Positions 46,600 to 58,709 of a DNA stretch of 64,000 nt are shown one piece after another (positions within the stretch are counted from its first letter, which is position 1; every line of letters begins with the position of its first letter). The notes below the pieces were generated by a model. It did not search any database. It was not told the origin of the DNA and saw only the letters and a list, made by a program, of their open reading frames with translations. Made by a program: the position numbers and the translations under genes. Source of the stretch: Erodium maritimum (lineage: Eukaryota > Streptophyta > Magnoliopsida > Geraniales > Geraniaceae). The DNA lies in contig OY997591.1 in the NCBI GenBank assembly GCA_963921825.1, forward strand, positions 20,517,515-20,581,514. The letters run 5' to 3'.

Positions 46600-48016
46600 T
46601 CGTAAGGATTTTCAATCCTAGATAGGTGATCAGCAACTACATTTTCTACCCCTTTCTTATCCTTAATTTCTAAATCAAATTCCTGGAACAAAAGAATCCA
46701 TCGCAGTAATATGGGTTTAGCATCTTTTTTACTCAGCAAATATTTCAGGGCAGCATGATCAGTATATACTATCACCTTAGACAAGATTAGATAAGAGTGA
46801 AATTTTTCGCATGCAAATACTACAGCAAGTAATTCTTTTTCAGTTGTAGCGTAATTTACCTGAGCTTCATTCAGTACTCTACTAGCGTAGTAAATTGTAT
46901 GGAATACCTTGTCTTTCCTCTGTCCTAGGACAGCCCCAATAGCTAGATCACTAGCATCACACATGAGTTCGAAAGGTAGAGACCAATCGGGGCTTACCAT
47001 AACAGGTGCATTTACTAACTTCTCTTTAAGATTGTTAAAAGCAGTTAGACAAGCATCATCAAATACAAAAGGAACATCTTTAACAAGTAAATTACTTAGT
47101 GGTTTAGATAGTTCTGAAAATCCCTTTATGAATCTACGATAAAAGTCTGCATGTCCTAAAAAGCTCCTAACTCGTTTTACTAAATCAGGTGGAGGTAATT
47201 TCCCAATTACATCCACCTTAGCTGTGTCTACCTCAATCCCTTTTGAGGAAATTTTATGTCCTAAAACTATTCCCTGTGTAACCATGAAATGACATTTTTC
47301 TCAATTAAGCACCAGATTTGATTCCTCACACCTTGTTAATACAGCATCTAAATTACTTAAGCAGTTATCATATGAGGAACCAAACAAAGAAAAGTCATCC
47401 ATGAACACTTCTAGATATGTGCCTACCATGTGATGAAATATTGCAAGCATGCATCTTTGAAATGTAGCGGGAGCATTGCATAGACCAAAAGGCATTCTCC
47501 TATATGAAAATGTACCATAAGGACAAATGAAAGTAGTTTTCTCTTGGTCTTTAGGGTCTATGGCAATTTGATTATACCCGCTATAACCATCTAAAAAGCA
47601 ATAATAGTCATGTCCTGCTAATCTCTCTAACATTTGATCGATAAAAGGTAGGGGAAAATGGTCCTTACGGGTGGCATCATTTAATTTCCTATAATCAATG
47701 CATATTCTCCATCCTGTAATGGTCCTAGTTGGGATTAATTCATTGACACTGTAATTCCCCCCTTTTTAGGCACACACTGAACTGGACTAACCCATGCACT
47801 ATCAGAAATAGGATAGATGATACCTGCATCTAGGAGCTTGATTACCTCCTTTTTCACTACTTCTTGCATCAGCGGGTTTAGTCTTCTTTGCAGCTGCACA
47901 CTCTGCTTGTAATCATCTTCCATGAGTATCTTGTGCATGCAAACGGCTGGACTTATCCCTAGGATGTCTGCAATGGTCCATCCAAATGCCTTTTTATACC
48001 CCTTCAGAACTCTCAT
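46600..48016 (-). pseudogene. Athila reverse transcriptase and RNase H
   Basis: Segments include IYPISDSAWVSPVQCVPKK (thumb-proximal start of RT), CFLDGYSGYNQI, FSYRRMPFGLCNAPATFQRC and the FMDDF catalytic box (about 47,400). RNase H follows with [27 protein letters not shown] and [12 protein letters not shown] (about 46,600-46,980), ending [10 protein letters not shown]. This is the Ty3/gypsy order, with integrase after RNase H. Fossil. Confidence 0.93.
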
Positions 48017-48025
48017 CAGCTTTTC

Positions 48026-49480
48026 TTACTGTAGAGGTGACAATGCAGCAGAAATTATTACAGGTAAAGTGTTATTGTCATTTAAAAATACATATTTAAG
48101 AGACTCAGAAAGGGTTTTCAATTCAAGTTCTGGGGCTTGTTCGATGGAGGGCTTCAACTTTAGCCCCGAAGTTGCTTCCAAAGTGATAAACGTGGGGGTT
48201 TTACGAGTGTTCCATGGTGGACAAGCCTCCAACATCTGGATTACTTCATTTGCACCTTCATGTGAAGATACACACAGTTCATCAATATTGTCTACTAAAC
48301 ATGCCTCAAGAGGAGTCTCAAATTCACACATATTAAAGTTCTCTTGAATAACATGATAATAAGCATCGATTCGAAAACATGTATTATCAGGACTAGCATG
48401 TTTCATAGATTTAAACACATTGTAGACTACTTCTTCCTGACCATATCTCAAGGTCAACTTACCTTGTTCCACATCTATAAGGGCTCGAGCTGTGGCCAAA
48501 AATGGCCTACCCAAAATTAGAGGAATCTCATAGTCCTCAGCCATATCCAAGATTATAAAATCAGCAGGAAATATAAATTTACCTACTTTGACTAACACAT
48601 CCTCAATAATACCTCTTGGATATTTTATTGATCTATTTGCTAGTTGTAGAGTTACTGATGTTGGTATGAGTTCCTCTCCTAATCCCAATTTCTTAAAGAC
48701 GGATAAGGGCATTAAATTTATGCTTGCTCCTAAATCACATAAGGCTCTAGCAAAAGATATTTTTCCCATCTCACATGGCAATGTGAAACTACCTGGGTCC
48801 TTAAGCTTAGGGGGTAACTTATTGAGTAGTACTGCGGAACATTCTTCACTAAGATTCACTGTCTCATGTTCCCCTAATTTTCTCTTGTTAGTAATGATAT
48901 CTTTAAGAAATTTAGCATATATTGGCGTACTCTGTATAGCATCAAGAAAAGGTATATTGATTTCTAACTTCCTAAACATGTTCAGAAATTTAGAATATTG
49001 CTTATCTAATTTATTTTTCTTGCACACAGAGGAAAAATGAAGAGGTGGAGTCCTCGTTTTTGTCTCAACCAAGGACTCCCTTACCTTCTTACCTTTGGCG
49101 GGCCTTTGATCCTCAGTAGACTCTGAGCTTGCATTTTGCTCCAATTCCTCAACATTATCTTCTTGCTCTGGAGTCTTTGCTACCTCTGGCTCCTCTTCTG
49201 CCACAGGTCCTTCTAGCTGCTTCCCAGACCTCAAAGCTATTGCATGAGCTCCTTCCCTAGGATTCTTCTCAGTATTGCTGGGTAGGCTTCCAGGTGCTCT
49301 CGTATGCATAGCTTGGGACAATTGCCCAACCTGAGTCTCCAGAGCTTGGAAACGAGCGCGGGTCATCTTTTTCTCTTCCTCGTCTCTCCTATTCTTCTCC
49401 TCGTCTCTCATATTCCTCTCTTCGTCTTTCTTATTCTTTTCTTCAAATTGAGTCAAAAGTGAGAGCATCATTTTTTCCAT
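48026..49480 (-). pseudogene. Athila gag C-terminal and protease region
   Basis: A 484-codon open stretch. A charged EEKNRRDEEE-type N-terminal helix is followed by a Glu-rich linker, then KEL-type domain segments (FLKDIITNKRKLGEHETVNL) and the aspartic-protease core: FARALCDLGASINLMPLSVF (around 48,730) and FIILDMAEDYEIPLILGRPF (around 48,530). The protease would process the polyprotein. Confidence 0.9.
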
Positions 49481-49600
49481 TTTTGAGGAAGACTCTTGGG
49501 AATTGGCATACTGGGTATTCTGTTGATAGTGCTGATTTTGGTTCCTCTGTTGATAACCATGCCCTTGAGATCTTTGTGGATAACCAGGGGGATTTGAATT

Positions 49601-50767
49601 CTATCCCTGAGGTTTCCATGAGAAATTGGGGTGGTTCTTCCACCCTGAATTATAAGTGGATGAGTATGGGTCATTTATCAACGGATCAATCTTGGCCTTG
49701 GACATGCCCTCCAAGTAGTTTGCAGTTTCCTCCTGTGATGGATCCCCCATTTGATCGATTTGACCGAATTGTCTTTGTATATGGTCCACCTTTTGTGTCA
49801 TGATTTGCATCTGTTCCATCATCTTGTGCATAATCGAGGAGTCTACTGCATTAACTGTGCCTGGTATCGCTCCTCTCTCAGAGTGCCATGCGTTGTTGGA
49901 CACCATCAAATTCAGGAGTTCGACAGTTTCTTCTGGTGTTCTTTGTACAAAAGACCCACTCGCTGCGAAGTCCAACTGAGCTTGACTTCCTGGATTCAAT
50001 CCCGCATAGAAAGTCTCCATGTATAACCACAAGGGGATGCCATGATGGGGACATTGCCTCAGGTAACCTGAGAACCTTTCCCATGCCTCAACCAGCAACT
50101 CATCACCTTGTTGCTTGAATGAATTAATTGATGCTCTTAGCTGCACTGTTTTCTTCGGAGGGAAGTATTGGTTCAGAAACCGTTGTGCCAGCTGATCCCA
50201 GGTTCTGATGTGGCCTGGTGGAAAGGATCTTAACCAATTACTCGCTTTATCTTTCAATGAGAAAGGAAAAACTAGGAGCCGTATTGACTCTTCTGTGACT
50301 CCATTCGTCTTGAATGTAGCGCAGATCTCTGAAAATGTTGTAAGGTGGCCCAGAGGATCCTCGTGTGCATTCCCATGAAATGGGTCACTCCTTAGCAAAT
50401 GCAAGAGTGAGCTATCAATCTTGAATTGATTGGCTGCAATTGTTGGGGTTGCAATACTTGATCCACCGCCAATAGAGAAGGGGGTACCGTACTCCATCAG
50501 TACCCTTTGTCTTGGTGCTGCTTCAATCACATGTAGATTGTTTCCTTGCTGCCCCAAGATTGCTTGTTGATTCCTACTAGGAGGTTGTGGTGTGTGCTGA
50601 TCTGTGTCATCTTGCCTCAACTGATTGATCAGGTCATTCGGGTCGTTCCCAGGTGGGAGGTTCATTGTGGATGCTTTCCTCTCCCTTCTCAATAGCCTAG
50701 CGTTCCTCTCAACCTCTTCAAGATCTGCAGTAAATAGGCTCGGAGATTGGTGAGATCGCAAGTGCAT
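49601..50767 (-). pseudogene. Athila gag
   Basis: A 388-codon open stretch starting 81 bases inside the primer-binding site. It contains the Retrotrans_gag domain: DPLGHLTTFSEICATFKTNG, LLVFPFSLKDKASNWLRSFP and AQRFLNQYFPPKKTVQLRAS, followed by EAWERFSGYLRQCPHHGIP. This is the capsid-forming protein of the element. A fossil. Confidence 0.9.
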
Positions 50768-50847
50768 AAAAACAAGTTATATAAAAAATAAAAATAAGTG
50801 AAACACTCTCAACACAGATTAGAAATATAAAGTGTTGCCTTAGTTGC

Positions 50848-50865
50848 TCCCCGGTAACGGCGCCA
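50848..50865 (-). other. Primer-binding site, tRNA-Asp type (Athila)
   Basis: The sense strand reads TGGCGCCGTTACCGGGGA, one base from the common plant tRNA-Asp primer-binding site used by Athila-type elements, six bases inside the LTR end. Confidence 0.9.
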
Positions 50866-50871
50866 TTAACT

Positions 50872-52426
50872 TGACGCACTGAGAATTAACCCACAAAAAG
50901 GGCGCGGCAAGCGCACCGGTCGTCCAGTAGTAAACCAGTTTTAAGTCCGGTTATCGTACCCAAGGGAGCAGTAAAACAGTCACTCGATTTATAATCTGTT
51001 ATTAATATGTTTCTGAGAATAATTGGTTTTTGTTTTGAAAATTCTAAATGACAAGTTGTAAAGCAAATTGAAATAAACTAAGAACGAAATTTAAGTGTTG
51101 TGAAATTCGGGAAAGAAAGGCGATCTAGGGCTTTTGACGGGGTCACAATATGACTATTGACTCGCAGGGATTTGTGTTTACATGTGCAAATAAGGTAAGT
51201 CTAAAGGTAACGGAAGTTCTCTCAGCTGGTCCTAAACATCTTTCGATCGAATTAGGTCCCTAATATAATCTGACCACCTAGTTATTTCTAATCTGGGTGT
51301 AGTGAGACATACAGCATTACGATTCATGAACTCCTCTAACTTTCAGTTTATACGCCTATAGCCGTTACACTCGTGTTAACCTAGCTTTATTAGAGACTAA
51401 ATTTAAACCCGAGTTACATAATCCTTAGTCCTTTTATCACTCTCAGCTTTCGATTATTGAGTGCTAAAACCTAATCAACTATCAAGTGGCCAGTTTGATG
51501 AAGCATTAAATCCAAATTATGTAAGCATTATCCTAAACACAGATTGCACAATGTAACTACAAACCCATTGAATCAATTACTCATATTGCTTCCCCTAGCC
51601 CTAGATCAATGGAAGCTTAGCTCATGATGGAGAAGAAGAACAAGCAAAGTAAAGAAGAAGGCATATAGATAAACATATTATAATTGAGTTTGATACACAA
51701 TACTCAAGTATGAAATGTAAAATCACAATAGTCTTCAATCCTAGTTCTAAGATGCATTCTTCTTCCTTCAAGCTCCAAGCCCTAGCTCCAAGGTTCTCCT
51801 TTTTGCTCCCAAAATTCGTAACCCCCCAAATTATCTCTTCAAATTGCTTAAATAGGGTTTCAGAAAACGCAGGTCTGGATACGAGTGGCACGGAGCGTTA
51901 TACGGAACATGCCACATTCCGGCGCTCTAAGAGGCACGGAACGGGTCATGTACCGGCCCTTGAAGTGGCACGGTACATATCACGTGCCGGCCCTTTATGT
52001 GATACGGGGCATTCCATATGCCGGATCAAAACAGAGAGCGCCAGTCTTTTTTTCCTTCAGACGCACAGTAACCCGCACGGTACCTACGGCCTTCCGGCCC
52101 GGCAGGTAGCACGGTATGGGCAGTGTTCCGACCCGGATTCACATACGGTAGGGGCGTTGTTCCGGCCCGGATTCCCACGCGGTCCGTGTGGCTCTAAGGA
52201 TCAGAAGGATGCTTCAGTTTTTGACTCCGTCTTCTGTACTGCAGCTGGTCGGCTCATTTGTCCCCACAAATCCCCTTGTTTTGCTCCAAATACTTTGAAA
52301 CTTTAGAATCAGGGCTTACTGCACGAAAGTAAGAAGAAATGCATTAAACACCATATTCCCGGAACCGAAAAGCTTAAGATGTGGGCTTAAAAACATCGAA
52401 AACGATGCCTTTTTGCGTCCACATCA
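50872..52426 (-). repeat. Athila-type 5' LTR (1555 bp)
   Basis: A TG...CA unit beginning TGACGCACTGAGAATTAACC (plus strand) and ending CGTCCACATCA. It shares block order with the solo LTR at 11670-13158. It contains a GGCACGG-rich patch at 51,885-52,190. The next five bases are TCAGA, the only candidate target-site half visible. Confidence 0.9.
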
Positions 52427-52429
52427 TCA

Positions 52430-53218
52430 GAGTTACCACCCAGGACTTCTCCAGTCGCTGAGCCGACTCAAATGACCCCTTTAGAGAAGGTGGTTCGTGC
52501 AGTGCTAGCCGTCATGAGCGCGCAGCAAGGGACTGCAGCACCGGCACCAGAGCCCGTGCCTACTACCGCAGCAGTCGCTAGTGAGAGACCAGGGCAGCTT
52601 GACAGCTCCACGGCCCAGGCCCTCAGGGATTTTCGTAGACTCGGCACGCCGGTCTACTCCGGGGGAGCAGACCCCAAGGCAGCCTCAAGATGGTTGGAGC
52701 GGGTTACCCGCAACCTCGATACCTCTGGGGTATCTAAGGGACATTTGAGAGTATCCTTCGATACTTTTCAGCTCGAGGGAGAGGCATATTTTTGGTGGCA
52801 TTCGAGATGACACACACCAACAGTTCCTGGAACTGCGTCAGAGAGGATTGAGCATATCTGAGTATGTAGTGAGATTTATTTCCTTGGCCCGTTTCGCACT
52901 GGAGCTGGTACAAACGGAGGACAATCGCTGCAGGCGATTCGAGAGTGGACTTATATCGTCGATTACTGATAGGGTCATCGCTTTCAGGACCGATGTGTAC
53001 TCGACACTCCTGGATCAGGCTTTAGCCATAGAGAGGCACTTCAGGGAGACCGCCAGAGTGCGGGAGATCAGGCCGAGGCCGAGTGGCTTCCTGCGACAGT
53101 CCGAGAGGCGCGAGCAGCGCAGACAGAGAGTTTCTGGATCCTTTCAGCATCAGTTTCAGTATGGAGGCATGCGCCGGGCAGGGGCTGTAACTTCAGTTGG
53201 ACCCGCCCCGGTGGCACA
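52430..53218 (+). pseudogene. Element B gag, N-terminal part
   Basis: Encodes STAQALRDFRRLGTPVYSGG, ASRWLERVTRNLDTSG, FQLEGEAYFWW and YVVRFISLARFALELV, the Retrotrans_gag domain, then an Arg/Gln-rich linker. Parallel to element A's gag (2550-3841). It is followed by the nested X-family solo LTR. Confidence 0.88.
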
Positions 53219-54904
53219 TGTTGGGTCTCGAGGTATGGTTGGAGATGAACCAACTCGCAGCGGAAAATCAATGAAAACCAAGAGACGATTAAACCATGAA
53301 ACAACTAACAAAGAATGGATTCACAAGAGAAAAATTCAGCACTATTTCTTACCAAAACAAGAACACCGGTTAACGAATGATTGGCTTGAGTCTCCAAGAC
53401 GCCTACGTATCCACATGGGAATCAAAGCCACGTAGTTCTTCTCTTTGAGGACTCAAGAACACAAAAATGGAGGTGAAAACTAGCCAAACCCGAAATGGTC
53501 ATGGAAGAGGGAGAGAAAATATGTTTCCTATTCTTGTCTTGTGTTTGTTATGTTGAAAAGAGATGACTTAAACATAACAATACCCATACTTGTCCAACCA
53601 AAGGCATGGGACAAGTATGGTGTCAAGTAAGGTGTAAATAGGACAAAGTATGGCAAGACAAGATTGGGTGAGGTGGTGAATCACCAACACCTTAATCCTT
53701 GTCTTGCTTACTTAGTACTAATTAATCAAGACTTGATTAATTAGTTCCATGGGCCTTGGTTGCATGGTCCTTTCATATGCCTCTTGGAACATGGCCCGTG
53801 GCCATTTCCAACGAGGTCCCGTGATCCGCTCATCGCCTCCAAGCCTTCCATACCGGAAATGTCCAACATTATCCGACGCGATCAATCCCAAGACTTCAAG
53901 CCTTGTCTCGATCTGTAAAGTCCTATTCACTTACGGGCACATGACCCAAAACCCAGTTTTGGTCATGTCCCGAGACAACTCCCTTTTGGCCATTCTCCAT
54001 AAATGTGTCAATGAGTTTCATCCTCCGGTGTGACCCTTAGGTTTATGCATGTCAATAGATCAACGTAAAATCCCATTTTACTTGATCCTATTTAAGTGGA
54101 GACTAACGAGACTTTAGTATTGCCTGACACTGCATAACGAATTGACCCTGTCGATTCTAACCTTTCTGTCATCCCTGTCATTATCCTTTTATCTCCGATA
54201 TCCTGATTGAGATAAGGCATATAGCCGTCATCCTTATTATTCTCAATCATTGTGCCTTGATATGTGAGATGACTGAATATATGATACCCAGTATCATGTG
54301 CATGGCCATGCTATTCTTTCAGTCAATCTCGATCAAGCGGCCGAAAATCGATATCTTTCTCATACCTCAGTATGAGGGATAAATCCCTTAGCCGTCTTTC
54401 GTGTCACTCATGTAGCCCGTCCCCAAGCCAATCATGCCGTTATGGAAGCCCTGTTACAGACAACGTTAGGCTCAGGTCAAACTCAGTTGTTGACTACATA
54501 ACAATCACAAAGACTCATTGGTCTAAGGATACATGACAAGCTACGACACTGAATATGTTCATGACTTAATCTATGGCACATATTCAGGGCGGGTCGTCCA
54601 ATATCATGTCCCACATGATATCTATGATCAGACTCCGGAATCCCATTCCAATGACTAACAGAACGTAAGCCATAAAGAGCCATCTTTCATACTAGTCGCT
54701 TCTAGTGAATCTTTGTTGACTAGGGACCCATCGAGTGTGATCTATCTCGATCTATGGTTCTATTCGCATGGTGGGCATAGATCAGAGCACACATCGATAT
54801 ATTACTCCAACACATAAGTAATATAAAGCCGCTTTAATTTTATTGCTAACGATGATATATACATTTGGACATTTAGGATTGAACTACGGGCACTAAGACT
54901 AACA
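53219..54904 (+). repeat. Solo LTR of unassigned family X, copy 3
   Basis: A 1686-bp TG...CA unit with a perfect 5-bp target duplication GCACA (53214-53218 and 54905-54909), nested in element B's gag. Close relative of the copy at 857-2544, but inserted at a different point of the related host element, so the two insertions are independent. Confidence 0.95.
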
Positions 54905-55330
54905 GCACAATTATGTCCTCTGTGTGGGCAGTAGGGCCACCTAGCCTGAGACTGTCCGAGGGGCAGCGGACCTGCAGAGCGACATATTGATTATCCACAG
55001 AGGGTTGGAGATAGACAACGGGTTGATGAGAGGGCATGCTACCAGTGTGGCCGACAGGGAAACCTTGTCTATTCTTGCCCTGATCGATTTGGAGGAGCAC
55101 CCGCACCGAGGCCTCAGCAGGCTCAGGCTCGTCAGGCACCCCCTGGCCGACCACGTCAGGCACAACATCAGAGAGCTTCGCGTCAGGCGGCGGGAGCAGC
55201 AGTTCAGAGACACCACCCGAGGGCTGTACAGTAGGTGGCACTCCAACCACCACCGAGAGGAGGACCCCCGGCACGGAAGGGCCGAGTCTATGCAGTTACT
55301 GATGCCAGAGTTGAGGGACCGTACGCCGGC
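54905..55330 (+). pseudogene. Element B gag zinc-knuckle part
   Basis: Encodes two CCHC-type knuckle segments (near 54,915-54,960 and CYQCGRQGNLVYSCP near 55,038-55,082) and a Pro/Gln/Ala-rich linker leading to the protease. Nucleic-acid binding part of gag; fossil. Confidence 0.8.
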
Positions 55331-55339
55331 CATAAGGCC

Positions 55340-55943
55340 ACTCAGGGTACGTGTTTACTGTATAATTTGTGGGCATCTTTCTGTTTGACACGAGAGCTTC
55401 CCATTCCTTCATCGCTTCTTCTTTTGCTATTTCTTTGGGTTTACGGGTGGAGACGTTGAGTAGAACCCTTTGTTTGGATACCCCTATTACGGGAGAGGTA
55501 GTGTTGAGGACCGTTTGTCGGGATTGCGTGATTAGGGTTGCGGATTGCCCCTTTATTGGTGACTACTCGTCCTAGATATGACTGCTTTTGATGTGATTTT
55601 GGGTATGGACTGGCTCGCGAGATATCAAGCGACAATCGATTGCTATCGATGTCAAGTGCCAGTGAGGTCAGGCGACCGAGTCATTACTTGTGTTTTGGGT
55701 AGCAAGAACGGAGTCCTTCTGTCCGCCTTGACTACGGGAGTTGAGACAGAGATCGTGCAGGGTAGTAGAGACCTACCGAGAGTAGTGTGTGAGTTCCCAG
55801 AAGAGTTATCAGGCCTACCGCCAGCGCGCGAGATAGAGTTTCGAATCGACTTGATCCCAGGTACAGCGCCGATCTCGATGACACCATATCGGTTTGCACC
55901 AGCTGAGTTAGTCGAGCTAAAGCGACAACTCAAAGAGCTGTAG
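55340..55943 (+). pseudogene. Element B protease region
   Basis: A FLFDTRASHSF segment at about 55,375-55,410 occupies the protease active-site position. MTAFDVILGMDWLARYQATI follows at 55,578-55,640, then the linker [18 protein letters not shown] before reverse transcriptase. Closely parallel to element A's protease. Confidence 0.85.
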
Positions 55944-55997
55944 GAGAAGGGTTTCATCCGCCCGAGTGTTTCTCCGTGGGGAGCACCCGCCCTGTTC

Positions 55998-57344
55998 GTG
56001 AAGAAGAAGGGTGGAGCGTTGAGGATGTGCATCGATCTACGGAAGTTGAACCGGGTTACGGTGAAGAACCGCTATCCGATGCCGAGGATCAATTATCTGT
56101 TCGATCAACTGAGGGGAGCGACCTGCTTCTCCAAGATTGATCTGAGATCAGCCTACTACCAGTTGAGGGCCCGAAAGGAGGATGTGGAGAAGACATCATT
56201 CCAGACACGGTACAAACACTTTGAATTTCTAATGATGACGTTCGGATTGACGAACGCGCCAGCAACCTTCATGGCTTTGATGAATGGCATTTTCAGACCG
56301 TACCTGGACCAGTTTGTCGTAGTATTTGTTGACGACATCTTGATTTACTCGCCTAGTGAAGAGGCACATGAGGAGCACTTGAGGATAGTATTGACCTTGT
56401 TACGTACTCACCAGCTGTACGGGAACCTGGAGAAGTGCGAGTTCCGGCTCGCAGAGGTGAAATTCCTCGGACATGTTGTGTCCCGAGATGGTATCTTAGT
56501 CGACCCAGCGAAAGTCGATGCAGTTTCAAAGTGGGCACGACCCAAGAATGTGTTTGAGATCCGTAGCTTTCTGGGATTGGCAGCGTATTATCGATGCTTT
56601 GTTCAGGACTTCTCGCGTCTAGTCGCGCCTATGACAACACTGACCCGCAAGGGAGTAGAGTTTCTATGGACTGATGAGTGTGAGCACTCTTTTACCGAGC
56701 TAAAGGCTCGACTGACTACCGCTCCAGTGTTGATTGTACCGGAGCGAGGAGTAGGGTATGATGTGTACTGTGACGCCTCAGGCGAGGGACTGAGTTGTGT
56801 GTTGATGCAGTCCGGGAAGGTAGTTGCTTATGGCTTGAGACAGTTGAAGGTACATGAGTGCAACTACCTGACCCATGATCTAGAACAGGCAGCAATGGTA
56901 TTTGCTCTAAAGAGCTGGAGACATTATCTGTACGGTGAGCGTTTCAGGGTGTTCTCGGATCACAAGGGCCTCAAGTATATTTTCTCTCAGCGCGACCTGA
57001 ACATGCGCCAAAGGCGATGGATGGAGTTACTTGAGGAGTACGACTTCGAGTTGCTCTATCATCCGGGCAAGGCGAATGTCGTCGTCGATGCCCTTAGTAG
57101 GAAGTCGACCCATTGCGTTGCCAGCATGGTTGTCCGAGAGTGGGACATGCTGGAGGAGTTGAGCTCATTCAGACTTGAGCTAGAGGAGGTCACGGATGGT
57201 ATGGCTTTGTGTGCATTAGTGGCTCAGCCCACGTTGGTTGTTCGGGTGCTGGAGGCACAGGCCGAGGATGCCGAGATGGTAGGGATTCGTGAGAGACTGG
57301 TCAGCGGTGATGACACCGAGGGTTGGGAGTTGAGCGCTGATTAG
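55998..57344 (+). pseudogene. Element B reverse transcriptase and RNase H
   Basis: A 448-codon open stretch. It contains [49 protein letters not shown] and [13 protein letters not shown] with the catalytic Asp pair. The RNase H follows with [40 protein letters not shown] and [17 protein letters not shown], ending [11 protein letters not shown] (about 57,085). This is a Ty3/gypsy chromovirus pol. Role: copying element RNA to DNA. The element as a whole is broken. Confidence 0.95.
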
Positions 57345-58480
57345 GGCCTCCGTTATCGGGGACGACTGTTTGTGCCACGAGGTTGTAAGGACATTGTTTT
57401 GAGAGAGTGCCACCACTCCCGTCTTGCTGTACACCCGGGTGGCACCAAGATGTATAGAGACATCCGACGACATTTCTGGTGGAGCGGGATGCGTGGAGCA
57501 GTCACAGATTTTGTTTCGAGGTGCCTCACCTGTCGGCAAGTGAAGGCCGAGCATCAGCGCCCCGCCGGCCTGTTACAGCCTTTACTGATCTCCGAGTGGA
57601 AGTGGGAGCACGTTACCATGGATTTTGTATGTGGATTGCCGAGGTCGCCTAAAGGGAACGATGCTATTTGGGTAGTAGTCGACCGACTGACCAAGTCGGC
57701 GCACTTCTTAGCCATGCGGATGACATACTGTTGATGTGTTGAGCTGGATATACGTTAAGGAGATTATTCGCCTTCATGGGGTATCGGTGTCAGTTGTATC
57801 TGATAGAGATCCTCGCTTCACATCCAGATTTTGGGAGAGCCTGCAAAAGGCGTTGGGGACTGAGGTGTTGCTTAGTACATCTTATCACCCACAGACAGAT
57901 GGACAGTCAGAGCGCACTATACAGATTTTAGAGGACATGCTTCGAGCTTGTGTGCTGGACTTTCGGGGATCATGGGAGGATCACCTACCTTTAGCAGAGT
58001 TCGCCTACAACAACAGTTATCAGTCCAGCATTGGGATGGCACCATTTGAGGCTTTGTACAGCAGACCGTGTAGGTTTCCTGTGTGTTGGGCCGAGGTAGG
58101 GGATCGGAGCTTACTTGGGCCAGATATGGTCAGAGAGACGACCGAGAAGGTCGCATTGATTAGAGAACAGTTGAAGACCGCACGGAGTCGCCAGAAGAGC
58201 TATGCACACAGACGTCGCAGACCGCTTGAGTTCTCGGTCGGAGACCATGTATTTCTGAGGGTGAGACCGAAGAAGGGCCTACTGTGGTTCAACCGCGACA
58301 GAGGCAAGCTGTCACCGCGATTCATTGGACCATTTGAGATCTTGGATAGAGTTGGAGTCGTAGCTTATCGGTTAGCATTGCCACCACAGCTTGGGAACGT
58401 GCATAACGTTTTCCATGTTTCCCAATTGCGGAAGTACACGGCGGATCCCTCTCATGTTATCGAGTGGGGAGACATCGAGG
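57345..58480 (+). pseudogene. Element B integrase
   Basis: The zinc-binding part is ECHHSRLAVHPGGTKMYRDI and FVSRCLTCRQVKAEHQ (57,405-57,560). The core includes [36 protein letters not shown] and [20 protein letters not shown], carrying the D, D, E positions (57,615-57,940). [21 protein letters not shown] segment (the GPY/F-type module) follows, with [14 protein letters not shown]. Inserts cDNA into the host genome. Confidence 0.94.
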
Positions 58481-58659
58481 TAGCCGATGATGTCTCTTAT
58501 GAGGAGCATCCTGTTAGGATTGTGGATACGGGAGAGAAGGTCTTAAGGAAGACTATTATCCCTTTGGTACGAGTGCAGTGGAAGCACCAGGGATCAGACT
58601 CGACCTGGGAGCGAGAGGACGAGATCCGGGAGAAGTACCCCCACCTGTTCGACCATTGA
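58481..58659 (+). pseudogene. Element B chromodomain-like C-terminus of pol
   Basis: Encodes [20 protein letters not shown] followed by [20 protein letters not shown] and ends KYPHLFDH. The VxWxxxxxxxxTWE pattern is the chromodomain signature of Tekay/Del-type chromoviruses, thought to guide integration to heterochromatin. Confidence 0.85.
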
Positions 58660-58692
58660 GGTACATTGTTTTTAATTTCGAGGACAAAATTC

Positions 58693-58709
58693 TTTTAAGG
58701 GGGGTAGAT
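58693..58709 (+). other. Polypurine tract of element B
   Basis: TTTTAAGGGGGGTAGAT directly precedes the 3' LTR. Confidence 0.88.

Larger units (their letters stand above)
40639..52426 (-). mobile_element. Athila-type Ty3/gypsy element nested in element B
   Basis: In element sense from the right: 5' LTR (50872-52426), tRNA-Asp-type primer-binding site, gag (49601-50767), protease (48026-49480), reverse transcriptase/RNase H (about 46600-48016), integrase (about 45237-46460), a two-hairpin module, an ORF in the env position with an Athila-ORF1-like domain (43443-44303), a second module, polypurine tract, and about 176 bp of 3' LTR (40639-40814). The tRNA-Asp primer type and extra 3' ORF are typical of Athila. 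Where both LTRs overlap they differ at about 5 of 175 positions. It is broken in about six places in its coding part. Confidence 0.92.
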
